In this document: positions 37,836-49,629 of the stretch, one piece after another
Layout of the letters: every line of letters begins with the position of its first letter
Position numbering within the stretch: position 1 is the first letter of the stretch
Assembly: GCF_036373705.1 (NCBI RefSeq)
Contig: NC_089868.1
Coordinates: 12,029,020-12,093,019, forward strand
Direction of reading: 5' to 3'
DNA: 64,000 nt
Source of the DNA: Amia ocellicauda
Taxonomy: Eukaryota; Chordata; Actinopteri; Amiiformes; Amiidae
Notes under the pieces: model-generated
Told to the model about the DNA's origin: nothing
The model's input: only the letters and a program-made list of their open reading frames with translations
Databases searched by the model: none
Made by a program: the position numbers and the translations under genes

Positions 37836-37970
37836 ATGAATACAAAATCAAAAACATTCCAGTGCAGTTCACATAATATCCGCCTGATGGTGCAGAAGTG
37901 TAAGTCTTACAGGTTTAAAATGAAATTCATACTTCTTCTCCATCTAGTGGGAATGATGTGTATTGCCATG
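37836..37970 (+). other. Candidate first exon with signal peptide (unrecognised)
   Basis: An ATG at 37836 (or the later ATG at 37920) opens a frame that ends in a classic signal sequence, MKFILLLHLVGMMCIAM, followed directly by a consensus donor ATG/GTAAGT at 37970-37971. No matching second exon was found downstream: 38000-41600 shows only weak frames. It could be the start of a secreted protein or chance. It should be read as a lead only. Confidence 0.25.
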
Positions 37971-38021
37971 GTAAGTCTATTTCTATCCAGTGGTAAAAAC
38001 ATGACGTTTAAAATACATTGA

Positions 38022-41000
38022 TACATTACCGAAATGAAGAATGGAAACCTGTAGTGCACTCAGATTGTGAGCTCAAACTCACTCTGAAGGCAATAAAAAT
38101 ACAGTGAAATCCTACTAGATTTTAAGGTGATGTTTGCACTTGTATCAGTGTTCCCAAGTCATGAAATAACCAGTCCATACATACTGCTGTGGAAACGAGC
38201 AATATTTATTTTTGCTTGGTCAAAAATATACCTTTACTTTAAACTTAATTTACTAGACTATCAGAAATCTATCAATCAATACATTTGTATTTGTTTAGCG
38301 TCCTTCGCAGGGAGCCACAGAGCGCTTTTGACATGTCAAATCCCAAATCATTCAAAGTTAATATGAGTGAAGTGGATTTGTTATTATTATTATATCAGGT
38401 TTTGCTTTCTGATTCACGTTGGCATTTCAGACTTTCATTGACATGTAAATCTTCTTTATAGTGGACACCAGACAAACAATACTCAAGTTGCATTGTAACC
38501 GACTGTAACTATAGTATGGATAGCAAATATTTCATTATTTATTTTTATAACCACTAGCGCAAATGATTCAGGACCTAAATGCCTTTATTTTTCCCAATCT
38601 GACTTTCCATGAGGCATGTGTATGTGTAAGAAATACCCTACCTGTCTGCCACACTCCATTCACCTTGTTATATCTCGAATCTGCATATTCTGCACTGATG
38701 TCCATGACCAGACGTCGAAGTCCATCATCGGAGCTGTCTCTGTTATGTTTCCTTTACAAACTGTCCATCGCGTATCATTTTCCTCCGGATGGGTCTCACA
38801 CTTGCAGACAACACACATGATATTTCAGGAATGGTGAAGTCCTGTTCTAAGAGATATTCAACCTGTTCCTTGGATATATTGAATGATGGCTGACCTTCAT
38901 TGTCATTTTTTCCCAGTCTGATTTTCCATTAGGCATGTGTATGTGTACACAGACATACAGGTCTTTTTCAACCCAGTGGATACTGTTAAAAGCATACTGT
39001 CCAAGTATGGAAATATTACTATTTGTAAAATGTATTTTTATAGTTTGTGGTAAATTTCCAAACTATGTTCCATGCAGTCTTTTAGCTGAGATGTTAAACC
39101 TTATGCCTGGATTTAATAGATCCCAAGGCACATGTAAAAAAAGAGTAGCGGTATCAAGCCAGTCTCCTGGCTAAATTCCAATACCAATAGCCACTTCCCT
39201 GGATCCAATTGTACTGATGACCTAATAGTATAAAAGAGTGTCAAGATATAATAATGACAATAAAATAATTATTATAACACATCTTAAATCCAGGATACAC
39301 AGGCACAGTAGGAACTGTACAAAAAAGCTAATATTTGTACTGTGTTAATATTGCATTGTATGGCCTATAGTTGGAGGATAAAAATTCAAGGTGGCATTGA
39401 TTACTACAGTAGAAAAATAGTGTCCCTGAAAGCCAGCAACAACAACAGAGCTTCAACCGTTTTTGAAAGTTGTGTTTTTGCTGTACATCAGTTTGTCTTA
39501 CCATCATGAGTCCAGTGACAAAGGCCTTGAACATATAGAAGTTTGACTACAGGTAAGGCGAGCAAGGGAATGTGTTTATGCCCTTCCAAAGTCTTGGGAT
39601 ATTTGAATGCCCAAGTCCACGTCTTCCCTGAAGCCCTCGTATGAACGCCTGCATGGCACCCTTCAGAGATTGAATCATGTATTTGCAAGCGGAAACTGTG
39701 AACCAGCATGCAAATATTCTACGGCTGGAGAAGGGTTGGAGCCCAATGGTGACACTCTTGTTGCTCGTGGTTTTTATTTGTTCTGACAGATAAGCAGCGC
39801 TCCTTGAATACGCATGAGTTTCTAGGTTTGAATCAGTAGTACCAAAGACAGATGCACTCAATGCATCCAATCACAATGAGCAGCGCTCACCATATATATG
39901 TAAACAGTTTGGCCCGTGGGCCAGTGACTGCAACAACACCATTGTTGACCCCAGTGAGCCGTGGCCCGGAAAACAATCCCTGTCTGTTTCGAGAGCGCAT
40001 TAGCAACCTTAATGGCCAGAGATGCAGCTGGGGCAGTGGGCACCACCAGCCACCCAGAACAAGCGTGGACTCCCACGACTCACGTCTGAGGACCATGGTG
40101 TCCTGCTAGGTCCTAGACCGAGACCGCCATCTGCAGCTCGTAGTGTGACCACCAGAGTGAGGCCTGATTCGATCAGACCACCTAGACCTGATGTGAATTA
40201 GCAGGTATATGCATGTATATGCATGCATGTATATAGCTATGCATGTATAGCTCATAGAGCCCAAACAACGCTAGTTAGTGCAGATAAGATGAAAGAGATG
40301 TGCTTAAAGTGAATGAGATGATAAGGAGCTGGACATGGGCTGCTGAGACGCTGTCAGGAGTGGGGTCCACTCACAGTCGTCTGTGGACGGATGTTGACGT
40401 ATCGAGTCATGGAAGAGGTGTCTCTCGTGCTGTGGACTGGCACGTCGATTCACACTCAGTAGGGGTTTAAAAAGATATCTGACTGGGGTGTTGACTTCTC
40501 TAATTAGTTGAAACTACACAAATTGCATAATGTCATTTCACAACAGTCCAGTGACCCATTTTGCACAGCAGCACCCTTCCTATTGATTTATCAGACTGTC
40601 ATAGCGTGTGTTTGACATTGGTTTATAGATTGTACTCTTGACAGTCTGCGTTGCCCCTACTTAAATCCCACTGAATGGCTCTTGTGTAATGCAGTGCCAC
40701 TTGGGGGTCCCAGGTGGGGGTCAATGCAATGAGAACACTATACCATTCTAAAGAGACACAATAAACATTGGACACATTTGCTAATAGTCTCAGAGCTTGT
40801 GCCCAGCTTTTCCACAAATTCCAGCTTATCTGATTTTATATGGTTTACTATTGATTTGTGGTGACATAACACAATAAACAGATAGGTCTGCTAACATGTC
40901 TTGCTGTAGTAAGCACTGCTCATCATTGTTTAAAGCAGTAATTAGCATTGTACTTCAGTGCCCACTGCTTAGTCAAATCATAGAGTTCAGCTGACTATCA

Positions 41001-41600
41001 TGCATTTATTCATAGTTGCTTTCCATTTAATCCAAGAAATCTGATGAAAATGAAAAAGAGTAATAATAATGTCATCACTATGTATGTTTCACTGTCATCA
41101 TTTGGCTTTATGTGCAAGTCCAGTGTTGAAGGGTTTGTAAAATCAGTACGAGAGCAGCACGGCTGAATAAGGCCACTCACACTCACAATCGTGCACATGC
41201 AAATACAGAGACACACACAGCGGCACAGTAATGATCACTCCAGAGTGAGTCAGGAATGCTTTCATTTTGAACCAGGAATAAACTCGCTGTTCACACGGGC
41301 ACAAGCTACAGGCCAGACGCATTTCCCCAGCACAGCCCCCGCTGATTGAGGACAGTGATTGGCTTACATGGATTCATTCCCTTGTGAGTGTGCAGTGTGG
41401 AAGTTGACGGATGGATTTCCAAACAGCACCCCTTGCTGGTCTGAACAAAGTATATAAATGGCTGATAATCCTTGTTACACTGAGTAACACTATCACATTG
41501 ATTTGAATTGCATTGTGTTGAGTCACTAAGCAAATGTGTCACTTGGTTTTGCTTTAGTGGCTCTTTAATGGCCCTTTCACAGCCTCATTTTATCAAGTGC
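38022..41600. other. No gene recognised; one short internal duplication
   Basis: Two related blocks, 38593-38630 and 38912-38949, share CTGATTTTCCAT(T/G)AGGCATGTG-like words about 320 bases apart. The minus-strand frame 39870-39547 is open for 107 residues, but I recognise no domain and neighbouring frames look repeat-derived. The segment 39900-40160 is GC-richer and also unassigned. Confidence 0.3.
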
Positions 41601-41639
41601 CTTGAGATGGTGCTACCCATGTACATCCACAGCACATTG

Positions 41640-42545
41640 CAGCACTGCAATCTCTCCATCGTTCGGCACTGAAGACAGTTTGCTCAACTCCTCCACTGCA
41701 GAGCCCAGGGCACCCAGCTGTGCAGACAAGTGAAGAAAGAATAGAGGGGTGAATACACTGATACAGAGAAGGGGTTCATATACTTACACACAGGGATAAG
41801 GGCTTTAACACTGATACACACAGAGTACAGCAACTACACTGAGCCACAGTGCTGGTTACAGAGAGAGAAAGCAGTGCTCCACTTCTCACAGCAGGCCTGC
41901 AAGAGGCAGCAAGAGGAGCAGGGCACTCTGAGGAGAGTGTGAGGGTAAGAACAGGGGGCCACACTGAACAATATCAGTGTGCAGACAGACTCAGGACACG
42001 TGTAGCCAAGGAAACCTCAGCAGAGCTCTTTGTGTACAGGTCCAGCACCCACAGCCCCAGAGCTGCCCAGGGAGTGGGGTCAGACACACCGTACATCTGC
42101 TGTTTTGAAGCTCTTACCATGGTCCTGTCCCCTGGCTCTGCTCCGCCATACCTCCACAAATACACTGTGCCGTTACACACTGCTACCACCAGGAGGGGCT
42201 GTACACCAGACTCACCCTGGGACTAAAGTCACTCACTGGCAGAAGGATCAACAATCCTTGCAATAAGCAGACAGCTTGTCAAGTTGTAACTGCAGATTCC
42301 TAGGCAGCTTTAGAAGGAGCAATATTTGACTTAAGATAAGACAGTTGTTCCTAAACCTGCAACGATTAGTCTGTCCACAAATTGCCAGTCATCATCACAC
42401 TGTGTCCTAGTCCTGTCTTACAGGGGCTCATGTGTGCAGTCTCACCTTTTCACAGCCTCTGTCCCAGCATGCATTGCATCATCCTATGCACCAGCATCAG
42501 TGTGACCTCTGAGGGGAGGGCAGCAGCGGTCATGAACAGCCTAGA
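41640..42545 (-). other. Possible decayed exons of an unrecognised gene
   Basis: Minus-strand pieces have protein-like composition with splice-like borders. At 41719-41630, after GTCTGCACAG, the frame reads LGALGSAVEELSKLSSVPND to VLQCAVDV. At 42095-41980, after CTGGGCAG, it reads LGLWVLDLYTKSSAEVSLAT. At 42200-42119 it reads VVAVCNGTVYLWRYGG before GTAAGA. At 42538-42440 it reads LFMTAAALPSEVTLMLVHRM, then a TGA. Order and phase do not give one consistent gene, so this may be a pseudogene or coincidence. No family is named. Confidence 0.25.
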
Positions 42546-43139
42546 GCTGAGAGAAACACAGACACAGTCATTTTTAAGACTATATTTTAGTTGTGCAGGG
42601 AGGGTTGGGAGCTATAGTAAGATTCAGGTTAAACTCAGGATATTAACAATAACTGTACATTTGTGTGATCACAAATCTTCCAAAAGTTGGTCTGTGTTAT
42701 TATGGCAAATCCCAAAACTGGCTAAACATGTATTAGGAGGACATCCAAAACCTCACACAAATGTAATGGAAAGGTCAGGCTCTCTGCTACTTGTGTGCCA
42801 AGTATTAGGGAGGTTTCATTTTGTCTTCTCATCTTGATGGAGAATTTGGTTATAATGAAATCATTTGGAGATAATTCAAACTGTAACTTGCAAGTAGTTT
42901 ACAATAGATGTGCCCTGAGATGATAGAATCACTGCTTCAACTGAGAAAGTAACGTATCATAGAGTTACAGGTAATTAAAAATGTATTACATATATGATAT
43001 AATAGCTGGAGTGAGAACTGATCTTATTTTATAACCCCCAGCTCACAACAATACCTATGACATTACATATTTTGCTAATTCAAGAAAACATGACTTAATA
43101 TGTGGGAGATTTAATGGAGGGGAGAGAGTGAAGCAGCTC

Positions 43140-43280
43140 CATGGCCTCAGCTCTGGCTCCAGGCTCTGGAGCGCTCTGAAGAGCCTGAGTCCAGCTCCAG
43201 CTCCGCTCCGGCTCCAGAGCACAACTTACAAAATCTGTCCAGCTCCGATCCAGCTCCAGGTCCTGGAGATGGCTCCGGGC
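43140..43280. repeat. GCTCCAG/GCTCCGG-rich low-complexity block
   Basis: Irregular tandem copies of CAGCTCC, GGCTCC and CCGGCTCCAG. Open frames through it are a result of composition. Confidence 0.7.
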
Positions 43281-43539
43281 TCCAGAGCTGGTGCACGGCC
43301 AACGTTACAAGGCAGCAATCAGGTTGTTTCCCAGAAATGTTGCAAATGCATTGCTCATCCATATTACCCAATGTAGGAGTCACTGGAGATGGAGGTCACC
43401 CTCCTCTTTAACTCCAGACTCATCCATGGCCTGTGGATAATACACATCCTCCTCAAAACCACATGCCCTGATACACTGATACACTACAAAGACATACAAA
43501 TACAAAGACAATGCAATAATACAATACAAGTGTAAGATC

Positions 43540-43576
43540 TGAGGTTCCAGGGTTCAAGTCCCTGTTTGGGTACCAA
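43540..43576 (+). other. tRNA-like 3' half (B box only)
   Basis: GAGGTTCCAGGGTTCAAGTC CCTG reads as a T-arm (CCAGGGTTCAAGTCCCTG, stem CAGG/CCTG with loop GTTCAAGTC). It is followed by GTTTGGGTACCA, resembling an acceptor end. No D-arm, anticodon arm or A box precedes it, so it is not a tRNA gene. It is more likely a SINE or a tRNA fragment. Confidence 0.3.
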
Positions 43577-43799
43577 ATTATATGCAAGTACAGCCCAGCT
43601 GTTTAAATGTGTAAAACATGTAAAATAATGTGATATACTGTAATAATTGTAAGTCCAACACAACATATACCACAATATCATAGTTAATCATTAGCAATAT
43701 AATGTACATTCATAAATTCAATGGTATTTGCCTTAAAGGCACACAACCAGATTTTAAATGCATATGTGAACATGTGATCAGCCAATATTGCAGTGAATT

Positions 43800-44075
43800 A
43801 CACTGAATGCTGCACACACACTGTACACTGAATGCTGCACACACACTACGCACTGTACACTGAATACTGCATACAAACTGTACATTGAATACTGCACACA
43901 CTGCGCACTATACACTGAATACTGCACACACACTGTACACTGAATACTGCACACACACTGCGCACTGTACACTGAATACTGCACACACACTGCGCACTGT
44001 ACACTGAATACTGCACACACACTGCGCACTGTACACTGAATACTGCACACACACTGCGCACTGTACACTGAATAC
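43800..44075. repeat. 32-bp minisatellite
   Basis: Tandem units of GAATACTGCACACACACTGC followed by GCACTGTACACT, about eight copies, becoming irregular at both ends. The Cys/Gln-rich translations on the minus strand are artefacts. Confidence 0.9.
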
Positions 44076-44249
44076 TTACGCTACACATCATACACCACAC
44101 GCTACACAAACAGTGCACACCACACCGAATACTGCACACTGTACATTATACAGTGCACACTGAACACACACAGTAGGGCATTTCTCTCATTGTATTATAA
44201 TATAATTCAGTACATTAATAAATGTCCCTCTCGCTCTCTCTCTCTGCAG

Positions 44250-44390
44250 GCTGGTCCCGGGGCGGCTCTGTTCCAGGCAGTGGTGTCACTGCTGTGCTCA
44301 GTGCAGGAGCAGGGAGACCGCACCCCCCCAGGCATACTCAAGGCTGCTCTCTACCTTCTGGCACTCAGCCAGGACCGGAGTCCCCAATGA
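44250..44390 (+). CDS. Terminal exon of an unrecognised gene
   Basis: A strong acceptor (CTCTCTCTCTCTGCAG) at 44249 leads into an open frame of 46 codons, AGPGAALFQAVVSLLCSVQE to LKAALYLLALSQDRSPQ, ending in TGA. The GC-rich composition and helical, repeat-like character (as in HEAT/ARM-type proteins) differ strongly from the AT-rich surroundings. I do not recognise the protein and see no convincing plus-strand upstream exon in the window. It may be the end of a gene with a distant previous exon, or a stranded relic. Confidence 0.4.
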   Translation, partial: AGPGAALFQAVVSLLCSVQEQGDRTPPGILKAALYLLALSQDRSPQ

Positions 44391-45642
44391 CTAAATCCAT
44401 TATTTTGACAATAACGTTTTTTGGTGTAATTGTCATTTGTTTTTATTTCATACATTTGTGTGTAGTGTTCGTCAAGGTGTTTTCACACTGCTAGCTACAT
44501 TTTTCTTGTATGATTATTTCACAATACAGCAACATATGAATGATGAATCATGCTGTAAACATGTATGACGGAGATGAACCTAAATCTATTTCTTGCATCT
44601 TGAATAGTGTAGGGAAAAAATGAAAAGGAAATTTAAAAGTGGGGACATTTCCCGCTTCTTCCTTCCCCTAAAACAGTGTAGGGGGCACAAGGAGGGAGAG
44701 TTGGAGAAAGAAGGAGAGCAGAGCGAGAGACAGGAGAGAGATGGTGAACTGAGCTACAGAAATAAAGACAAGAGACATGGAGATGGAATGAGCAGCGTCA
44801 GAGAAGAAAGAGATTCTGAGACAGGCAACGATCAAGACAGAGATGGATAAAGAAAGTGAGAGCGATAAAGAGAGAGACAGGAACCCACAGGTGGAAAGTG
44901 AAGGGAGACAGAGACAGATTGACATGCCTGCCCCAAGTGCAGCTGAACCACATGCTATGTTTGTTGTTTGTGGTCTAGATAACAATTAGGCTGAGATATC
45001 TGCCTTAGTTGACTGAATTATTTACAGCAAAGTGTTGCTTTACTAGTAATTAGACCTTCCTTGACTTACGTCATCAAAAAAGGCTATCTTATGTTTGAAG
45101 AAAACAGGCTCCTGTATGTAAATATTTTCATGTCTACAAAATCTCTGTGATTTAATGAGATTAAAGAGTATGCTACTCTTCCATGCATTCTACATACCGG
45201 TCTATTTCAAATGAACTTTATTATACTGTGCTTTCTTGTCTCCCCAAAAAATGTAAATAGGGAAATGAGCAACATCCAGGCAGTCATTGTTTTAATCTTA
45301 CTTAATCACCGTCATTGTCATACTTGTGTGTCCTTTAGTGCACATCGTCCGTTCTCCAGCAGATATTGTAGCTGCACGAGGCATCGATCCAGTCTAACTA
45401 TATGTGGCAAATCTATTTTCAAGTATATATAGTGATTAACATTGAGGCTGGCTGATCTGTTTTTGGTTCATCTCCCATCAGAAGACACTAACGTCAATTT
45501 GATTTGGATTGTGTGGGGATTCTTCCACGCCTCCATGCCACCCTACAACTATCTCCTGCCACCCGCTTGCCACCCCAGGTGAAAATGTCTAGATCCGCCC
45601 CTGGTTGTAAGTTACTCAATGTCAAATAAAAAAATAAAAAAA

Positions 45643-45644
45643 AG

Positions 45645-45715
<71 letters not shown>
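45643..45715. repeat. (AT)n microsatellite
   Basis: About 35 AT dinucleotides without interruption. Confidence 0.95.
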
Positions 45716-45722
<7 letters not shown>

Positions 45723-46364
45723 TGTCTCTGGATTAATTTTAATATTTGTATTGTATGGAACAAACTTTTTTTTATTAATTTGTCATAAGAACTACATTAT
45801 TTGTGTCATAGGATTAAACACCTACAGCTATATTTCATAGCAAGCCTTGAAATTAGGTATGAAGCCCAATTCTGAAAATCATAGATCTCCTCATTAAAAT
45901 ACAATCCACCTCATTTAATGGGGCAATATTTCCATATGAACTCATTTACGACGTTTTAAACTGACCCTGGGGTTGAAAAGTATAATATTGATTGACACAT
46001 CCTTCCCCCCGGTCCAATGAGTGCATTATCACAAAGTGGAATCAGTTGTTTATTTCTCTCTGAGGTTGAATCAGTGTGATTCATCAAATTGAAAGACACT
46101 CATCTGATACAGATTCATGACACAGCGTCACATCAATCTAAGACAGTCTGACAGCTGCTCTGGGTCTCTCGATTGTGTTGCTCACCCACCTGACTGACTG
46201 GAGCCCGTTCCCGCCTGGTGTGGAAACTGGGACACTGGACACTGGGGGGTGTCACCAGTAGTGTTCTCTGTGTGTCAGTGTTAGTGTGCCTCCCTGCTCA
46301 GGCTGCAGCGCCACCACTCTGCACAGCTACTGCCCTCTCCAGCCTGTCCACCACACTGGTGTCT

Positions 46365-46885
46365 GTGGCCTGGCTCCGTGTGTCCTCTTCACTGTGTCTG
46401 TGGCCTGGCTCCGTGTGTCCTCTTCACTGTGTCTGTGGCCTGGCTCCGTGTGTCCTCTTCACTGTGTCTGTGGCCTGGCTCCGTGTGTCCTCTTCACTGT
46501 GTCTGTGGCCTGGCTCCGTGTGTACCCTTCACTGTGTCTGTGGCCTGGCTCTAGGTGTCCTCTTCACTGTGTCTGTGGCCTGGCTCTGTGTGTCCTCTTC
46601 ACTGTGTCTGTGGCCTGGCTCTGTGTGTCCTCTTCACTGTGTGTCCTCTTCACTGTGTCTGTGGCCTGGCTCCATGTGTCCTCTTCACAGTGTGTCCTTT
46701 TCACTGTGTCTGTGGCCTGGCTGAGTGTGTCCTCTTCACAGTGTCTGTGTCCTCTTCACTGTGTCTGTGGCCTGGCTCCGTGTGTCCTCTTCACAGTGTG
46801 TCCTTTTCACTGTGTCTGTGGCCTTGCTCCGTGTGTCTTCTTCACAGTGTGTCCTCTTCACTGTGTCTGTGGTCTGGCTCCATGT
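46365..46885. repeat. 35-bp minisatellite (copy 2)
   Basis: About 13 units of GTGTCTGTGGCCTGGCTCCG plus TGTGTCCTCTTCACT, with the same half-unit insertions as the array at 26590-26882. Units near the 3' end carry variant half-units. Confidence 0.95.
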
Positions 46886-47115
46886 GTCCTCTTCACTCTT
46901 TAGTTGAAAACACAACGAAATGCATGTCATTAGTCCACAGCAGCTAGCAGTGGACAAATGCAGAGCTATATTAGCAATGTATTGAAAGCAAGGAATGAGT
47001 GAACCTTGAATAAGATTTGAGCAGACGTTTGCAGTCCCCCTGGAAGCCAAATCCCCGCTCTCCCTCCCCGTCCGTCTTGAAGAAGGAGCCTCGGCCTGTG
47101 TGGAGCGACGAGGAC
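46886..47115. repeat. Duplicated segment next to the minisatellite (copy 2)
   Basis: Matches 26883-27090 at about 90 percent, including CTCTTTAGTT, CCACAGCAGCTAGCAGTGGA and ATAAGATTTGAGCAGACGTT. The minus-strand peptide GRGSFFKTDGE to FQGDCKRLLK is again open. An extra TATATTAGCAA is inserted relative to copy 1. Confidence 0.65.
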
Positions 47116-47639
47116 AACAATAAATTTGGATGTGTATATGTATTGTGTAAATAAAGGTATACATTGGTGTGTGTTAAGTCTTACTAGAAGTGTACTTAAG
47201 AAGGATGAGGTGATGCCAAGGGTCGGGCCAGAAGGTAGTTTGATGTGTTTGCTGCACTGCACAACAATGACCAACTGGGAAAGCCCCACCGAAGATCTAT
47301 CATATATATGTGTTGGTTTGTCTGTGTGTGTGTGTGTGTGTGTGTCTGTCTATCTCTCTATCTGTCTGTGTCTGTGTATCCGTGGGTGTATGTGTCTCTG
47401 TTTGTGTTGGTAGTTTTAATTGCAATTGAATTGTAAGCACTGGCGGATCCAAGGGTTGGTAAGGGGTAACAGCTTCCACCCCAGTAAGAAAGACTTGCCA
47501 CCCCAATCTCCCCATGCTAAAATATGTATTTTTTTACATTTTAATCCTGTCCGACATTCGCTATAGAATAGTTACTGTGTAGTTTTTCTGCGAGACGTCT
47601 CTGACAAGAACGTGAACTTTAGTTTAGTGAACTCTCTAC

Positions 47640-47995
47640 AAAATAGTTAAGGTGTTGGATGGGGACGGTGTGTGGTGGGGACTGTGGTAGTGCCAGTTCC
47701 CGTTGAGGCGGAGTGTGAAGAACCCAGAGAAGGTCTGCCACCTCCACAATATCATATAGATAGGAGAAGCTAGGGGGCTGGTCTACTATGATGGGATGCC
47801 AAAACTCTGCAGGCGGTGTCAGGGTCAAGACCTCGGTGTTGCCCAGTGCACAGCGGTGGTCTGTGGCAAGTGTAAGGGAAGTCATCTGACACATGCCTGC
47901 AGAGAAAAGATACTCTGAAACCTCTGGGGCTGTGAGGGCCATGTTTATAAGAACTGCCCCCAGTCGTACGCGGATAGAGTCGGGTCTACCTTCTC
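47640..47995 (+). pseudogene. Retroelement ORF1/gag fragment with zinc-knuckle motifs
   Basis: The plus strand carries, with stops and shifts, VLDGDGVWWG, ARGLVYYDGMPKLCRRCQGQ, CGKCKGSHLTHAC and CEGHVYKNCP. The Cys-x2-Cys-x3-His-x4-Cys spacing and the preceding YDGMPKLC phrase are those of nucleic-acid-binding ORF1/gag proteins of fish retroelements (ZCCHC3-like). It is a fragment and is not translated as a whole. Confidence 0.6.
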
Positions 47996-48564
47996 ACGGA
48001 CCAGCAATGCAATAGTCAAGCTGTTTTGTTTGCCATTATTGTTGAACTGAATTTTAAGAATTTTAATCATGAGCATTAAAATTTGTATTGTTTTAATTTG
48101 TAATGTAAAAAACTAAACCAAATAAACAGTATTTTCACTATTTTATCAGTATTTTATGATTCTATCAGTTGTTTATTGTTTTGTCTAGTGTGGAAGTGTT
48201 GTTTTATAGTCCGTGTCTTGGCCTGTTTTAGACTTTCCTCACAACTGCTGCATTCAACTCCACTCCTCCCCCACCTGGATTATTCACCAAGACCATTGCA
48301 ATGCTCTCAATTTTTTCCAATCAATCTCCTCCACATTCATTGCTGTTTACACTGGACTTCTGCTAGGTGAGCTCACTCCATTCTTTTGACATTGGCTTGT
48401 TTTTCATGATCATTCTCGTCAACACATTGTTTATTCTTTTGTTACTTTGCAGAACAGTTCATTTTGCCTTTACTTTGTTACTTTTCTTCAGCCTGTTTTC
48501 AATTGTGCATCCATTTCAATCTCATTTACCCCATTCCAAGTGTCCTAATTCTTTTCTATAGGGT

Positions 48565-49388
48565 GTGTTACGCTCCTCAGTGAAGGGGAACATAACCGCC
48601 CATGCACACACACACTGGGGTAGGAAGAACAAATGTAAAGGCAAGTGCACTACCAAATGTACCCGGAAACAAAACAAGTCTCCCAAAAGAGGGATTTTAT
48701 TTCCTTTTTAACAAGCAAAGAACTACTTGTTAACCAAGTTAATGAAAGTTAATAACAAACAGGTTTAAATATATAGAACATGGAACAGGGTTACACAATA
48801 TAACAATAGTCAGGTTTTACAAATAACAATAGACAGATAAGGTAAATAAAGGGGTGGTGGTTAACTGACAAAGGGTAGGAGAAGGACCGTGCGAATGGTC
48901 TGTGAAATCAACAAAGTAACAAAAAGGCCCTGACTTCCCTACACCTCTATCTCTACCTATAACAATACTAAGCCCTGAATCTAACCTACCTGCTACAGAA
49001 AGATGGTGACATCCATTCGTTCCTAACCTAGTGTATATAACAAAAAGCTATGTGATGCAGAGTTTACCCATGGGTTTCTTACCTAGCCCTTCTCCATACT
49101 GACAGGAGCCGGAGCCGGGCAACACAAAACTAAAACACCGCCATACCGCTCTCTCTCCACACACTAAACAGCACAGGTATATATAGGTGATGGGTCCTGC
49201 TGTGATTGGCCGGCAACAATAGATGGGGGAACCAATGAGGACAGGTAAAGCACCCCCTCTTCAGCAACAAATGCCCACAACCAAAAGAGAGCTCTTCATC
49301 AGCAAATTGCACCTAAAAGAGAACTACAGACAAAATCAAAGACAAACGGCAACACACAGATTCACAAGAGACCAGGAACGTAACAGTG
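48565..49388. mobile_element. Possible solo LTR
   Basis: The block begins TGTTACGCTCC and ends GGAACGTAACA, giving a TG...CA pair within a 7-bp inverted repeat. GTG lies on both sides. It contains a TATATATA box at 49176-49183 and CpG-poor, C-rich text unlike its flanks. No gag or pol adjoins it. Confidence 0.4.
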
Positions 49389-49629
49389 TGTTTGTTGGGT
49401 TGTTTGTATGTGGATGGTCTGAATGCTTCAGCCCAACACTTTATTTCTTCCTTCTTTTTCTGCTGTTGTATTCCATGTGCTTTTCTACCTTTACCAAGTT
49501 ATTTTCCATATCCATTCATATCCCTTCTATATCCTTATATACTATAATTGTACTCTGCAGTCTTTCTCTTGTCCTATATTCTATACTTCACTTGGAGTAT
49601 ACTATACAGCTGTCTGAGTTGTGGGAAAG

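Noticed and set aside
43540..43576. tRNA gene
   Set aside because: Only a T-arm and acceptor-like end; no D or anticodon arm.
43710..44139. Long Cys/Gln/Ser-rich frames on the minus strand
   Set aside because: The 32-bp minisatellite read in three frames; no start context and no conserved domain.
44620..44985. Charged frame (REERDSETGNDQDRDG) and its Ser/Leu shadow
   Set aside because: Purine-rich GAGA-type low-complexity sequence; no splice or domain support.
46218..46947. Frames of 130-205 residues with repeated VAWLRVSSSLCLWPGS
   Set aside because: Translation of the 35-bp minisatellite; all three frames stay open in the same way.
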